From Beijerinckiaceae bacterium (lineage in GTDB: Bacteria > Pseudomonadota > Alphaproteobacteria > Rhizobiales > Beijerinckiaceae), in contig CANGFT010000011.1 of NCBI GenBank assembly GCA_947453205.1, forward strand, positions 18,652 through 82,651: 64,000 bases of DNA. The letters run 5' to 3'. How positions within the stretch are numbered: position 1 is the stretch's first letter; the number at the start of each line of letters is the position of its first letter. Below are positions 1 through 9,260 of this stretch, piece by piece. The notes beneath the pieces were generated by a model. The model searched no databases. It was not told where the DNA came from and worked only from the letters and a program-made list of their open reading frames with translations. The position numbers and the translations under genes are program-made.

Positions 1-96
1 CTGCAAGGCTTTCAGCGATTTGAGCGTGATGAGATCGGGATCGCCCGGCCCCAGCCCAACGCCGTAGAGACGGCCCGATGGCGCCATCGTGCTCAT
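1..96 (-). CDS. cobI: Precorrin-2 C20-methyltransferase CobI, N-terminal fragment at window edge
   Basis: Precorrin-2 C20-methyltransferase makes precorrin-3A from precorrin-2 using S-adenosylmethionine in the cytoplasmic cobalamin pathway. Only the first 32 codons are in the window; the gene runs off the left edge. The visible N-terminus has the stretch GVGLGPGDPDLITLKS (residues 12-27), the first strand and loop of the tetrapyrrole methylase fold in the form usual for CobI/CbiL. The ATG at 96 overlaps the cobH stop by 4 bp (ATGA), so it is the last visible gene of the riboswitch-led operon. Choosing CobI over another methylase rests on this N-terminus and on its position after cobH. Confidence 0.8.
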   Translation of the reverse strand, partial: MSTMAPSGRLYGVGLGPGDPDLITLKSLKALQ

Positions 97-722
97 TCCC
101 TCTCGCTCGCCAGCGCATTGACCGCCGCCGCCGTCATGGCGCTGCCGCCCTTGCGTCCGCGCACGATGATGCAGGGCAGGCGCCCGTCCGCCATCAGCGC
201 ATCCTTGGATTCCGCCGCGCCGATGAAGCCCACGGGCATGCCGATCACCGCCGCAGGATGCGGCGCGCCCTCGTCCAGCATCTCGAGCAGGCGAAACAGC
301 GCGGTCGGCGCATTGCCGATGGCGACGACGGCGCCCGCCAGATGCGGCCGCCACAATTCCATGGCCGCCGCCGTGCGCGTCGTGCCAAGCTCCTGCGCGA
401 GGCGGGCGGTGGCGGGATCATCGAGCGTGCAGATGACCGGGTTCTGGGCGGGCAGCCGCGCCCGCGTGACGCCGTTGGCGACCATTTTCGCGTCGCACAG
501 AATGGGCGCGCCCTTGCGCAGCGCCTCGCGCGCCACGATGGCCGCATTCTTCGAAAAAGCGACATCTGCGGCGACCTCGACCATGCCGCAGGCATGGATG
601 ACGCGCACCGCGACAATCTCCTCCTCCGGCGTGAAACGCTTGAGGTCGCTCTCGGCGCGGATCATGGCGAAGGATCGCCGATAGATTTCCGCGCCATCGC
701 GAATATAGGCATAGCCGGTCAA
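93..722 (-). CDS. cobH: Precorrin-8X methylmutase CobH
   Basis: CobH moves the C-11 methyl group of precorrin-8X to C-12, giving hydrogenobyrinate. The 209-aa protein has the normal family length. The N-terminal YIRDGAEIYRRSF stretch and the catalytic histidine in VIHACGMVEVA are present; this is His43, the same number as in the characterised Pseudomonas denitrificans enzyme (established knowledge). The C-terminal IIVRGRKGGSAMTAAAVNAL substrate-binding segment is also intact. It overlaps cobG upstream and cobI downstream by 4 bp each, so translational coupling is likely. Expression should follow the upstream cobalamin riboswitch. Confidence 0.95.
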   Translation of the reverse strand: MTGYAYIRDGAEIYRRSFAMIRAESDLKRFTPEEEIVAVRVIHACGMVEVAADVAFSKNAAIVAREALRKGAPILCDAKMVANGVTRARLPAQNPVICTLDDPATARLAQELGTTRTAAAMELWRPHLAGAVVAIGNAPTALFRLLEMLDEGAPHPAAVIGMPVGFIGAAESKDALMADGRLPCIIVRGRKGGSAMTAAAVNALASERE

Positions 723-2002
723 GGCCGCACTCCCTCAGAGGACGCCATGGCGCGCAGGGCTGCGCGGCAGGCGTCGAGATCAAGACCAGACAGCGCGGCC
801 GCATCGCATGCGCGGCCTGCTGCGATGAGATCGTAAAGCCCGGCCCGCGCCGTGAGGGTGACAGGTGTGGGCGCAGGCCGCGCGCAACCCTTGGCGCAGC
901 CGGAGACATGCAGCGCGACCCCGGCGGGCGCGAGGGCGCGGGCGAGCGGGGCGAGGGCCAGCGCATCCTCTTGCGTCGGCGCCTCTGCGCTGGCGCAGGC
1001 GGGCGCTCCCGGACAGGCGATGACGGCGAGGCGCGCGTCGGAGGGGTCTATGATGATTCTGGCGTCGGCTTGCGCAAGAATCTCCTGCGCAGCCTGCGCA
1101 TCGACGCCGGGCAGCAGAACCGCACGCCATGGGGTGAGCCGCAATTCGCGCGCGCCATGCCGCTGCGCCATATCGGCGAGCCATGTCAGATCGCACGCGC
1201 CTAAACGACCGAAGGCGAAGCCAAGCCCGAGCCATCCCGAGGCGCCGCAGGTGTGATGACCAAGGGGCTGAGGTGGCGGACTGGGCTTTGCTTCGCGCGG
1301 CAGCGGCGCAAGGCCCGCCGCACGCCAGATGGCGGCGGCGCCTTTCGCAGCGACAAGCCCGGCCATGCGGCGGGGCGGGGGATCGCAGGTCCGCGCCTGC
1401 TCCACAAAAGCCCTCGCGAGGCCTGCCGCAACGTCAGCAAGCGCGCAGGCATCCACCACCGCCGCCGCCTCGCAGCCCGCAAGGCGGACCTCAAAGCGCT
1501 GCGCGCCCGCTTCGCGCAGGGCGAGGAAGCGAATGTCGGCGCTGACGGTGGAGAGGCTCAAAGGGCCGTCGTCATCAATGATGAAACCGAATTTGGAGGG
1601 CAGCGCATGAAGCGCGACATCGCTGACGAGGCGCTGTTCGAGCGCGCGGACATGGGCGCTGACATCGAAAGCCGCATCGTCCCCAACGCCCGCAAGCGGC
1701 GAGGCCAAGACGTTGCGCACGGATTCGGCCTCTGCGCTTTCGTCGATCAGACGATGCGCGCGCAGGGCCTCGATCAGGGGCTGCAGACTTGCTTCCTGCA
1801 CGCCGCGCAGCTGCAGATTGGCGCGGGCGCTCAGATCAATCAGGCCATTGCCGAACTCTTGCGCGCAACTTGCGATGGCCCTGGCGGCAGCGGCGGACGC
1901 AACGCCGCCCCTGATGCGCAGACGCACGAGATAGCCATCGCCGCTCAGCATGGGGCGAAGGGCGCCGGGGCACCAGCCCTTGACCTCAGCGGGCGCGCTC
2001 AT
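719..2002 (-). CDS. cobG: Precorrin-3B synthase CobG
   Basis: CobG hydroxylates precorrin-3A with O2 to give precorrin-3B, the step that defines the aerobic route. The 427-aa protein has the sulfite/nitrite-reductase ferredoxin-like halves repeated twice. The four [4Fe-4S] ligands are visible near the C-terminus as Cys330 and Cys336 (CPGAPAC) and Cys369 and Cys373 (GCAKGC). It sits between cobN and cobH with 4-bp overlaps on both sides. Its presence argues that the organism makes B12 aerobically. Confidence 0.93.
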   Translation of the reverse strand: MSAPAEVKGWCPGALRPMLSGDGYLVRLRIRGGVASAAAARAIASCAQEFGNGLIDLSARANLQLRGVQEASLQPLIEALRAHRLIDESAEAESVRNVLASPLAGVGDDAAFDVSAHVRALEQRLVSDVALHALPSKFGFIIDDDGPLSLSTVSADIRFLALREAGAQRFEVRLAGCEAAAVVDACALADVAAGLARAFVEQARTCDPPPRRMAGLVAAKGAAAIWRAAGLAPLPREAKPSPPPQPLGHHTCGASGWLGLGFAFGRLGACDLTWLADMAQRHGARELRLTPWRAVLLPGVDAQAAQEILAQADARIIIDPSDARLAVIACPGAPACASAEAPTQEDALALAPLARALAPAGVALHVSGCAKGCARPAPTPVTLTARAGLYDLIAAGRACDAAALSGLDLDACRAALRAMASSEGVRP

Positions 2003-5000
2003 GACGCGAGTCCCATGGGTTCGCCCAGAATGTCGCGCAGCGCCATCATCGCAGAATTGCGCCGCGAGACCCAGAAGCCCCGGCGCGCCGCATTCGAGAA
2101 GGTCTGGGCCATGTCGCGCTGCGCGTCAGGATTATGCGCGGCGAGAAAGGCGCACACGGCCTCATCGCCCAGCGTCGCGTCGAACATGAGATCGAAATGC
2201 CGGCTCTCCACCGCATCGCTCAGGGCCGCATAGGCGTAGAGATTGCCGAGGGTTCTGGCGATCTCCGAGGCGCCGCGATAGCCATGGCGCATCTGCCCCT
2301 GGATCCACCGGGGATTGGTGGCGCGGGCGCGCAGCACGCGCGCGACTTCTTCAGGAAGCGTGCGCACCTTCGGCGCCGTCTCGCGCGTGGCGTCCACATG
2401 ATAGAGCGCGGGGCTTTGGCCGAGCGCCTGCGCGGCTGCGGCGAAGCCGCCTTCGTGCTCGGCGAAAGCGTCGGAATCCAGAACATCCTGCCCCGCCATG
2501 TCCTGCACATGCACAAAGGCGTCGGCGCCCGCCACCTGGGCGCGGAAGGCGGCCTTGGCCTCGACGCCCTCCCCCGAGGCGCCATAGGCGTGGGAGGCCG
2601 CGTCAAGATAGGCCTCTCCAAGCTCCGCGCGCGATCCCCAGTCTTCGCTGGCGATGCGCTGCGACAGGCCGGTTCCATAGTCGCCCGGCGCCGCGCCGAA
2701 AATGCGCAGGGGCGCCTCAGAGCCCGCGCGGCGGGCTGCGGCGATGGGATTATCCTCGTCGCCCTCATCGAGCTGCGCGATGGCCTGAACCGCCGAGTCG
2801 AACAGGGCGATCTGCGTGGCGAAGACGTCCCGGAACAGGCCGGAGATCCGCAGGGTGACGTCGACGCGCGGGCGCCCGAACACAGCCTGCGGCAGAATTT
2901 CAAAACCCGACACGCGCGACGACGTCTGGTCCCACAGGGGCCGCGCGCCGATCAGCGCCATGGCCTGCGCGAGATCATCGCCCCCCGTGCGCATGGTGGC
3001 GCTGCCCCAGAGGTCGATGACGATGGCGCGCGGCCAATCGCCGTGGTCCTGAACATAGCGCGCGACGACCTCCTGCGCAGCGCGCTTGCCGATCTCCCAT
3101 GCGGTGCGCGTGGGCACGGAGCGCGGGTCGAGGGAGTAGAGGTTGCGGCCCGTGGGCAGCACGTCGAACCGGCCGCGCGAGGGGGCGCCGGCAGGCCCCG
3201 GCTCGACGAAGCGTCCAGCAAGGGCGCGCAGCAGTCCTTCGATCTCGCCTTGCGGCGAGCGCGCGAGATTGGCGCGGTCCTGCGCCGACAAATCCTCATC
3301 GCGCCACTGCGCGCTCCGGCCGAACACATGCAGTCCATCGGCGATGCGCATGTCCTTGAGGTCGCAAAGCCAGGCGTCAAGCCCGCCCAGGATCTCGTCA
3401 GGATCGCTGCTGGCGATTCCCGCATCCTGCATCAGTCCGGTCTCGGCGGCGCGGGCGATGATGGCCCTTGAGATGCGCGCCGCGCGGGCGGGATCAAGCG
3501 ATTGGGCGCTTGAATACTCGTCGAGCAAGGCCTCGACCTCGATGGCCGCGCCATGGGTCTCGGCGGCGGTGAGCGGCGGCGTCAGATGGCCAAGGGTCAG
3601 CGCGCAGAGGCGGCGTTTGGCCTGCGCGGCCTCGCCGGGATTGTTGACGATGAAGGGATAGAGGACGGGCGCAGGGCCCAGCAGAACCTCCGGCGCGCAA
3701 TGGCGGCTCAAAGCGGCCGCCTTGCCCGGCAGCCATTCGAGCGTGCCATGGGTTCCACAGTGGATCATGGCGTCGAAGCCATGGACCTCGCGGAGCCAGA
3801 GATAGAAGGCGCAATAGGCGTGGGAGGGCGGCAGATTGGCGTTGTGATAATCGCCCTTCACATCGCCGCCGCCGCGCAGGGGCTGCAACGCGACAAGGAG
3901 ATTTCCCGCCTGCACGACGCGAAAGCGGAAGGCGCCCGAGGGCGCGCCCCAGGCCGCCGCCACCTGATCCTGAAAGGGCTGCGGCAGCCGGGCGAACAGG
4001 CGCTTGTATTGCGCGAGCGAAAGGGCCGCTGCAGGCGCGGCATGGTTCAGCCGCTCCATGAGGCGCGCAGCGTCGACATCCCCGACGTCATAGCCCTGCG
4101 CCTTCAGCGCCTGCGCAATGGCTGCGACGCTCGCGGGCGTATCGAGCCCCACCGCATAACCGGCCTGTCCGCCCCGGTGCGGATAATCCGAGAGGATGCA
4201 GGCGATGCGGCGATGGGCTGGCTCAAGGCGGCGCAGATGGGCCCAGGCGCGCGCGAGGTCAGCGACAAAGGCGATGCGGTCGGGTTCCGGCTCATGAAGG
4301 ACGCGCGAGAACTGCGCGCCCTCGCTCGGCTCGGCCTGCGTTTTAAAGGAGATGGCGCGCGTGACGATGCGCCCGTCAAGCTCGGGCAAGGCGACGTTCA
4401 TGGCGAGATCGACCGCGCCGACGCCCCGTCCCGAGGCCTCCCATTGCGCCTTGCGCGTGGTCGAGAGCATGGCCTGGAGAACCGGCGCGTCGGCGCGGTC
4501 GAGCACGCAGGCGCCGCCATCCTCGCGTCCGGAGAAAGAGGTTGTGTTGAGGATGACGTCAGGCGCGACATCGGCGAGCAGCGGGGCCAGCTCGGCGATC
4601 GCGCCGGGGTCTTTCAGGCTGGTGACGGCGACGCAGGTCACGGCGAAGCCGCGCGCGCCAAGAGCGTCGGCGAGAGCGATGAGCGGAGCCGCATCATCAG
4701 CCGCCACGACGGAGCGATAGGCGACGATGAGGGCGCGGGCGGCGGCGCCGGGAGCGCAGCGGCAAGCGGCCTCGAATGTGAAGGCTGCGCGCATGGGCGC
4801 AGGCTCCGACCATGGAGCGTCGCGGCCGAGGCGCGCGGCGATATAATTCAGGCATTGCGCGAAATTATCCGCTCCCCCACACTGGAAATAGGCGTGCAGC
4901 CTTTGCAGCTCCTGCGGGCTCAGGGTGGAGGCCTGATCGAGCCTGTCATCGGCGCGATGGTCGCCCGGGACGATGGCGAGCTCGAACCCATGCTGGCGCG

Positions 5001-5322
5001 CGGCCTTCGCGAGCTCCTCGACGCCGTAGCGCCAATAGTCGAGGCCGCCGAGCAAACGCACCAGCACGAAGCGGGCCTTCGGCGCCATGGTCTCGAGGTA
5101 GAGATCCACGGAATAGGGATGCTGCAATTGCGCGATGTTGGCGACGCGCAGATCAGGAAGCGCGCTGTCCTTGCGCCACGCGCTGGCGAGGCCTGACAGA
5201 TCGCTGTCGGAGAAGGACAGGAAAAGGATGTCGGCCGGCGTCTGGCCAAGATCAACCGCAGCGGCGCCTTCGTCGAGAAAAACAGTCTCTGTTCGAAGAA
5301 GGTGCATGGCCGCTTCCGTCAC
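1999..5322 (-). CDS. cobN: Cobaltochelatase large subunit CobN
   Basis: CobN is the large catalytic subunit of the ATP-dependent aerobic cobaltochelatase, inserting Co(II) into hydrogenobyrinic acid a,c-diamide together with the AAA+ partners CobS and CobT. The protein is 1107 aa, at the short end for a family that reaches about 1270 aa, but it reads without interruption. Typical CobN/magnesium-chelatase-H segments are visible, including MIHCGTHGTLEWLPGK and the C-terminal NPRWIQGQMRHGYRGASEIA block. It lies directly after cobW with a 4-bp overlap. CobS and CobT are not in the window and must be encoded elsewhere. Confidence 0.95.
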   Translation of the reverse strand: MTEAAMHLLRTETVFLDEGAAAVDLGQTPADILFLSFSDSDLSGLASAWRKDSALPDLRVANIAQLQHPYSVDLYLETMAPKARFVLVRLLGGLDYWRYGVEELAKAARQHGFELAIVPGDHRADDRLDQASTLSPQELQRLHAYFQCGGADNFAQCLNYIAARLGRDAPWSEPAPMRAAFTFEAACRCAPGAAARALIVAYRSVVAADDAAPLIALADALGARGFAVTCVAVTSLKDPGAIAELAPLLADVAPDVILNTTSFSGREDGGACVLDRADAPVLQAMLSTTRKAQWEASGRGVGAVDLAMNVALPELDGRIVTRAISFKTQAEPSEGAQFSRVLHEPEPDRIAFVADLARAWAHLRRLEPAHRRIACILSDYPHRGGQAGYAVGLDTPASVAAIAQALKAQGYDVGDVDAARLMERLNHAAPAAALSLAQYKRLFARLPQPFQDQVAAAWGAPSGAFRFRVVQAGNLLVALQPLRGGGDVKGDYHNANLPPSHAYCAFYLWLREVHGFDAMIHCGTHGTLEWLPGKAAALSRHCAPEVLLGPAPVLYPFIVNNPGEAAQAKRRLCALTLGHLTPPLTAAETHGAAIEVEALLDEYSSAQSLDPARAARISRAIIARAAETGLMQDAGIASSDPDEILGGLDAWLCDLKDMRIADGLHVFGRSAQWRDEDLSAQDRANLARSPQGEIEGLLRALAGRFVEPGPAGAPSRGRFDVLPTGRNLYSLDPRSVPTRTAWEIGKRAAQEVVARYVQDHGDWPRAIVIDLWGSATMRTGGDDLAQAMALIGARPLWDQTSSRVSGFEILPQAVFGRPRVDVTLRISGLFRDVFATQIALFDSAVQAIAQLDEGDEDNPIAAARRAGSEAPLRIFGAAPGDYGTGLSQRIASEDWGSRAELGEAYLDAASHAYGASGEGVEAKAAFRAQVAGADAFVHVQDMAGQDVLDSDAFAEHEGGFAAAAQALGQSPALYHVDATRETAPKVRTLPEEVARVLRARATNPRWIQGQMRHGYRGASEIARTLGNLYAYAALSDAVESRHFDLMFDATLGDEAVCAFLAAHNPDAQRDMAQTFSNAARRGFWVSRRNSAMMALRDILGEPMGLAS

Positions 5323-6362
5323 AGGGCCGAGAGGGCGGCGGTGATCGCGGCGCGGTCGATGCCTTTTTCGCCGATGAAGACGAGGCCTCCCGCGCGCGGC
5401 GCGCCCGCAGGCCAGGCGCCGTCGAAGTGATGGCGGAACCGCGCGCCCACGCCCTGCACCAGCAGCCGCATGGGCTTGCCCGCGACCTCCACATAACCCT
5501 TGATGCGCAGGACGTCATGGGCGCCGGCCAGGCCCTGAAGGCCCGCGACGAAGGCTGCGGGATCAGCGATGGCGGGAACCGGCAGCGCGAAACTGTCGAA
5601 GTCCTCGTGGTCGTGGTCCTCTTCGCCATCGTGATGGGAGGGGCGGTTGGCGAGGTCATCCTCGGCGCGCGCGTTCAAACCGAGCAGGATGTCCGCTGCG
5701 ACCTTGCCCTCGCGCGTCTCGACGATCCGCACGGCGCGTGGCACGGCGGCCATGATGTCAGCCGACACGCGCGCGATCTCGCTTGCGTCCATCAGATCGG
5801 TCTTGTTGAGGATGATGAGGTCGGCGCAGAGGAGTTGGTCCGTATAGACCTCCTCCAGGGGATCATCATGGTCGATGGCCATGTCCTGCGCGCGCTGGGC
5901 CAGAAGCTTCTGCGGATCGTCCGCGAAACGCCCCGCCGCCACGGCCGCGCCATCGACCACGGCGATGACGGCGTCAACGGTCAGGCGCGCGCGGATGGGC
6001 GGCCAGTCGAAGGCCTTCACGAGGGGCTTGGGCAGGGCGAGGCCGGAGGTTTCGATCACGATATGGTCGGGCCGCTGCGGCAGGGCGAGCAGCCGTTCCA
6101 TGGCCGGGGCGAAATCGTCGGCGACCGTGCAGCAGATGCAGCCATTGGCGAGCTCGACGATGTTCTCCTCCGGGCAGGCCTCGACGCCGCAGGACCGCAG
6201 GATGTCGCCGTCGACGCCCACATCGCCGAATTCATTGATGATGAGCGCAAGGCGCCGTCCGCCCGCGTTTTCGATGAGATGGCGCACGAGGGTCGTCTTC
6301 CCGGCGCCCAGAAAGCCCGTGATGATCGTGACCGGAATTTTAGCGAAATCGGCGGCGGTCAT
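5319..6362 (-). CDS. cobW: Cobalamin biosynthesis GTPase CobW
   Basis: CobW is a COG0523 G3E-family GTPase and metallochaperone, generally thought to deliver cobalt for the chelatase. I place the start at the ATG at 6362, giving 347 aa. The frame stays open upstream, but that extension is arginine-rich, unlike any CobW, and lies over the preceding gene. From this start the P-loop GFLGAGKTT is at residues 16-24. The metal-binding CxCC motif appears in NGCICCTV, and a short His/Asp/Glu-rich linker (SHHDGEEDHDHED) joins the two domains. The start overlaps the DUF1636 stop by 4 bp, and the stop overlaps the cobN start by 4 bp. Confidence 0.93.
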   Translation of the reverse strand: MTAADFAKIPVTIITGFLGAGKTTLVRHLIENAGGRRLALIINEFGDVGVDGDILRSCGVEACPEENIVELANGCICCTVADDFAPAMERLLALPQRPDHIVIETSGLALPKPLVKAFDWPPIRARLTVDAVIAVVDGAAVAAGRFADDPQKLLAQRAQDMAIDHDDPLEEVYTDQLLCADLIILNKTDLMDASEIARVSADIMAAVPRAVRIVETREGKVAADILLGLNARAEDDLANRPSHHDGEEDHDHEDFDSFALPVPAIADPAAFVAGLQGLAGAHDVLRIKGYVEVAGKPMRLLVQGVGARFRHHFDGAWPAGAPRAGGLVFIGEKGIDRAAITAALSAL

Positions 6363-6748
6363 GGGGCGGTCTCCAGAGCGGGCGTGAGCGGGGGGACGCG
6401 CGAGACGACGCCGCGCTTGAGCGCCTCGGGGCGCTGCTTCCAGGGAATGAGGCCGTCTGCGGTCGCGCCATAGAGGGCGGCGCCGTCGAGGATCACATCG
6501 GCCCCTGCATCGGCGGGCAGATCGCCATAGACATAGGTCCATTTGCCCGGCGCGGCGAAGCTGATGGTGCAGGCGCGCTTGCACACGCTCAGACATTCGA
6601 CGGGATGGATATGGACCGCCGCGCGCCGCTGCTCGGCCAACTCGGTCAGCGCCCGGTGCAGACGCGCGCCCGAACGGTCGGCGGCGGCGACGCCGGCTTC
6701 ATCAGCCAGCTTGCAGGTGGTGCAGACGTAGATATGCGTGGTCGCCAT
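6359..6748 (-). CDS. DUF1636 family cysteine-rich protein, first gene of the cobalamin operon
   Basis: This 129-aa protein matches the DUF1636 family as I know it: small cytoplasmic proteins with an N-terminal CTTCK motif and a later ECLSVCKRAC motif. Cys9, Cys12, Cys52, Cys56 and Cys60 are visible and could bind a metal or a [2Fe-2S] cluster as in thioredoxin-like ferredoxins. It is the first gene after the cobalamin riboswitch and is joined to cobW by a 4-bp overlap, which argues for a role in cobalt handling or a redox step of B12 synthesis. The biochemical function is not established. A Shine-Dalgarno-like AGGACAGGG lies just upstream. Confidence 0.82.
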   Translation of the reverse strand: MATTHIYVCTTCKLADEAGVAAADRSGARLHRALTELAEQRRAAVHIHPVECLSVCKRACTISFAAPGKWTYVYGDLPADAGADVILDGAALYGATADGLIPWKQRPEALKRGVVSRVPPLTPALETAP

Positions 6749-6765
6749 CGCCCTGTCCTGTCAAC

Positions 6766-6784
6766 GCCTCGCAGTGAGCGAGGC
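6766..6784 (-). promoter_or_regulatory. Hairpin just upstream of the DUF1636 start, possible riboswitch expression platform
   Basis: A perfect 7-bp stem (GCCTCGC/GCGAGGC) with a 5-nt loop lies 17 nt before the ATG of the first cob operon gene, between the riboswitch aptamer and the ribosome-binding site. No T-tract follows, so a translational switch or leader structure fits better than a terminator. The functional link to the aptamer is inference. Confidence 0.4.
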
Positions 6785-6861
6785 AGGGGCGCGGCGCCGG
6801 CTTAAGCCGTGTTCATGGCCAAAGGCGATAAACAGCCCCGGGGCACCCCGCCCGGCGCGTT

Positions 6862-7056
6862 GCATGAGGTCGCTGGCAGGTCTCCTGGCTTGCGGATCAG
6901 CGCCCCATGCCGCCTTCCCAGCCCGCCCGAAGGTCAGCCAGTGGCTTTTTGGCATATGGCTACCCGCTTACAGTTGCGAGGGCAGCTATGGAATAGGCGG
7001 CCTGCGCCGCCGTCACCATATTCCCGATTAACCCTCCGGGGAGGGACCATCGACCT
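6862..7056 (-). ncRNA. Cobalamin (adenosylcobalamin) riboswitch
   Basis: Read on the minus strand, this region has the conserved order of a class-I cobalamin riboswitch: GATGGTCCCTCC, then GGGTTAATCGGGAA, GCTGCCCTCGCAACTGTAAG, the loop GCCACTG, GGGAAGGCG, and the B12 box AGCCAGGAGACCTGCC (plus-strand 6875-6890). It precedes the DUF1636-cobW-cobN-cobG-cobH-cobI operon and should repress it when coenzyme B12 is plentiful. The aptamer ends about 110 nt before the first start codon. The ends given are approximate. The intergenic stretch 6749-7176 otherwise holds only the hairpin and promoter elements listed. Confidence 0.96.
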
Positions 7057-7059
7057 TCA

Positions 7060-7089
7060 CACCGTGCGGGAGCGGGGCATTGATGTCAA
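7060..7089 (-). promoter_or_regulatory. Putative promoter of the riboswitch-led cob operon
   Basis: A perfect TTGACA -35 hexamer lies on the minus strand at 7084-7089. Measuring 35 bases downstream puts a start near 7050-7055, which coincides with the 5' end of the riboswitch aptamer. The -10 region (near CACGGT) is a poor match, as is common in GC-rich alphaproteobacteria. The call rests on the -35 match and its fit with the aptamer. Confidence 0.4.
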
Positions 7090-7176
7090 TCTCCTTTCCG
7101 TGGCATCCCTTGTCTCTAGGCATCCATTGCCGTTCCCGGCGCTGCGGGCGCCTCGCCACCCCACGGACCAAGCCAT

Positions 7177-7794
7177 ATGAGCGCACTGGATGACGAAGCC
7201 GAGCGCCGCCATCGCGAGAAGATGGCGAAGCGCAAGCAGGTTCAGGACGCGGAGGTCGCCTCCAAGACCATCGCGCAGAAGGCGCTGCTGATCGTCAACA
7301 CGGGGCCGGGCAAGGGCAAGTCAACGGCGGCCTTCGGGCTGATCCTGCGGGCGCTGGGCCATGACTGGCGCGTGGGCGTGGTGCAGTTCATCAAGGGAGC
7401 CTGGGAGACGGGGGAGCGGCGGGCGCTCGCGCGGTTCGGCGATCAGATCGCCTGGCACACCATGGGCGAGGGCTTCACCTGGGAGACGCAGGACCGCGCC
7501 CGCGACGTCGCCGCCGCCAAGGCCGCATGGGGCAAGGTTCTGGAACTCATGGCGGACCCGACCATCCGCCTGCTGGTGCTTGATGAGCTCAACATAGCCC
7601 TGCGCTATGATTATCTGCCGCTCACCGAGGTGGTCGAGGCCCTCAAGGCGCGGCGCGGCGATCTGCATGTGGTGGTCACCGGCCGCAATGCGAAGCCTGA
7701 GCTCATCGAGGCCGCCGATCTCGTGACCGAGATGGGCGCGGTGAAACATCACTTCGCTGCGGGCGTGAAGGCGCAGGTGGGGATCGAATTTTGA
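7177..7794 (+). CDS. cobO: Cob(I)yrinic acid a,c-diamide adenosyltransferase CobO
   Basis: CobO (BtuR/CobA type) transfers the 5'-deoxyadenosyl group of ATP to the cobalt of cobyrinate diamide. The 205-aa protein has the family length. The P-loop GPGKGKST (residues 43-50) follows a lysine/arginine-rich N-terminal helix, and [15 protein letters not shown] is the Walker-B-like segment typical of the family. Its stop overlaps the TTG start of cobQ by 4 bp, so the two are probably one transcript. It is divergent from the riboswitch operon, and I see no second riboswitch on the plus strand. Confidence 0.95.
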   Translation: MSALDDEAERRHREKMAKRKQVQDAEVASKTIAQKALLIVNTGPGKGKSTAAFGLILRALGHDWRVGVVQFIKGAWETGERRALARFGDQIAWHTMGEGFTWETQDRARDVAAAKAAWGKVLELMADPTIRLLVLDELNIALRYDYLPLTEVVEALKARRGDLHVVVTGRNAKPELIEAADLVTEMGAVKHHFAAGVKAQVGIEF

Positions 7795-9260
7795 ACGGCA
7801 GGCGCGGCAAGGCCCTGATGATTCAGGGCGCAGGCTCCGACGTCGGCAAATCGCTGATCGTCGCGGGGCTCTGCCGCGCCTTCCGCAACCGTGGCCTGAC
7901 GGTGCGGCCCTTCAAGCCGCAGAACATGTCGAACAACGCCGCAGTGACGGCGGACGGCGGCGAGATCGGCCGGGCGCAGGCCCTGCAGGCGCGGGCCTGC
8001 GGCGCCCCGGCCAGCGTCCACATGAACCCGGTGCTCCTGAAGCCCCAGAGCCAGATCGGCTCGCAGATCGTGGTGCAGGGCAAGGTCAGGGGCAGCGCCA
8101 ATGCCCGGGATTACCAGACCCTGAAGCCCGAACTCATGGGCGCCGTGCTGGACAGCTTCGAGCGCCTGCGGTCGGAAGCGGACCTCGTCCTTGTCGAGGG
8201 CGCGGGCAGCGCGGCCGAGATCAACCTGCGCGCCAACGACATCGCCAACATGGGCTTCGCCCGCGCCGCCGATGTCCCCGTGGTCGTGCTGGGGGACATC
8301 GACCGGGGCGGGGTCATCGCCCAGATCGTGGGCACGCAGGCGGTCATCGCGCCGGAGGATGCGGCGCTGGTGGTGGGCTTCATGGTCAATCGATTCCGGG
8401 GCGACCCCAGCTTGTTCGAGGCAGGGCTGACGGCCATCGCGGAGCGTTCGGGCTGGCCCTCGCTCGGGCTCATCCCGTGGTTTCCCGACGCCGCCCGCCT
8501 GCCGGCGGAGGATGCGCTGGCGCTCGACCAGCGGAAGGCGCCGGGCGAGGGCCCCGTGACCATCGCCGTCCTGCAACTGCCGCGCATCTCCAATTTCGAC
8601 GATTTCGACCCGCTGAAGGCCGAGCCTGGCGTGCGGCTCGTCTTCGTGCGGCGGGGGGAGACCATCCCCGTGGAGGCCGCCCTCGTCATCATCCCCGGCT
8701 CCAAGACGACCATCGCGGACCTTGCGGCGCTGCGGGCGCAAGGCTGGCATATCGATCTGGCCGCCCATGTGCGGCGGGGCGGGAAGGTGCTGGGTGTCTG
8801 CGGGGGCTATCAGATGCTGGGCCGCAGCATCGAAGATCCCCTGGGGATCGAGGGCGATGCGGGCGCCTGCGAGGGGCTCGGCCTGCTCGACGTCGGCACG
8901 GTCATGGAGGCCTCCAAGACCCTCAAGCAGGTCACGGGCCGCTGCCTGGCGGAGGGCGCGCCCTTCACCGGATATGAAATGCACATCGGCCGCACCGATG
9001 GCCCGGACAGGGGGCGGCCCCTGCTGGAGATGGCGGACGGTCGGCGCGAGGGCGCGTCCTCCGCCGACGGGCGCGTGCGCGGCGTCTATGTGCACGGGCT
9101 TTTCAGCGATGATCGGCAGCGCCGGACCTGGCTGAACTGGATCGGCGCCGACGCGTCCGATTTCGCCTATGAGCAGGGAATTGAGGACACGCTCGACGCG
9201 CTCGCGGCGCATCTCGAAAAGCATGTGGATTGCGGCCGCATCCTCAGCCTTGCGCGATGA
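7791..9260 (+). CDS. cobQ: Cobyric acid synthase CobQ
   Basis: CobQ amidates four side-chain carboxylates of adenosylcobyrinate diamide with glutamine and ATP. The 489-aa protein has the two expected parts: an N-terminal DTBS-like ATP domain ([24 protein letters not shown]) and a C-terminal class-I glutamine amidotransferase with nucleophile Cys in [11 protein letters not shown] and His in [10 protein letters not shown] use the TTG at 7791, which overlaps the cobO stop (TTGA), because it gives the usual few residues before MIQGAGSD. The in-frame ATG at 7818 is the alternative. The 3' end overlaps convergent cobD by 17 bp. Confidence 0.95.
   Translation: MNGRRGKALMIQGAGSDVGKSLIVAGLCRAFRNRGLTVRPFKPQNMSNNAAVTADGGEIGRAQALQARACGAPASVHMNPVLLKPQSQIGSQIVVQGKVRGSANARDYQTLKPELMGAVLDSFERLRSEADLVLVEGAGSAAEINLRANDIANMGFARAADVPVVVLGDIDRGGVIAQIVGTQAVIAPEDAALVVGFMVNRFRGDPSLFEAGLTAIAERSGWPSLGLIPWFPDAARLPAEDALALDQRKAPGEGPVTIAVLQLPRISNFDDFDPLKAEPGVRLVFVRRGETIPVEAALVIIPGSKTTIADLAALRAQGWHIDLAAHVRRGGKVLGVCGGYQMLGRSIEDPLGIEGDAGACEGLGLLDVGTVMEASKTLKQVTGRCLAEGAPFTGYEMHIGRTDGPDRGRPLLEMADGRREGASSADGRVRGVYVHGLFSDDRQRRTWLNWIGADASDFAYEQGIEDTLDALAAHLEKHVDCGRILSLAR

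Noticed and set aside
1999..5322. Possible truncation of CobN (1107 aa against up to about 1270 aa)
   Set aside because: Both terminal regions are present and the frame is open throughout; shorter CobN proteins are normal in some lineages.
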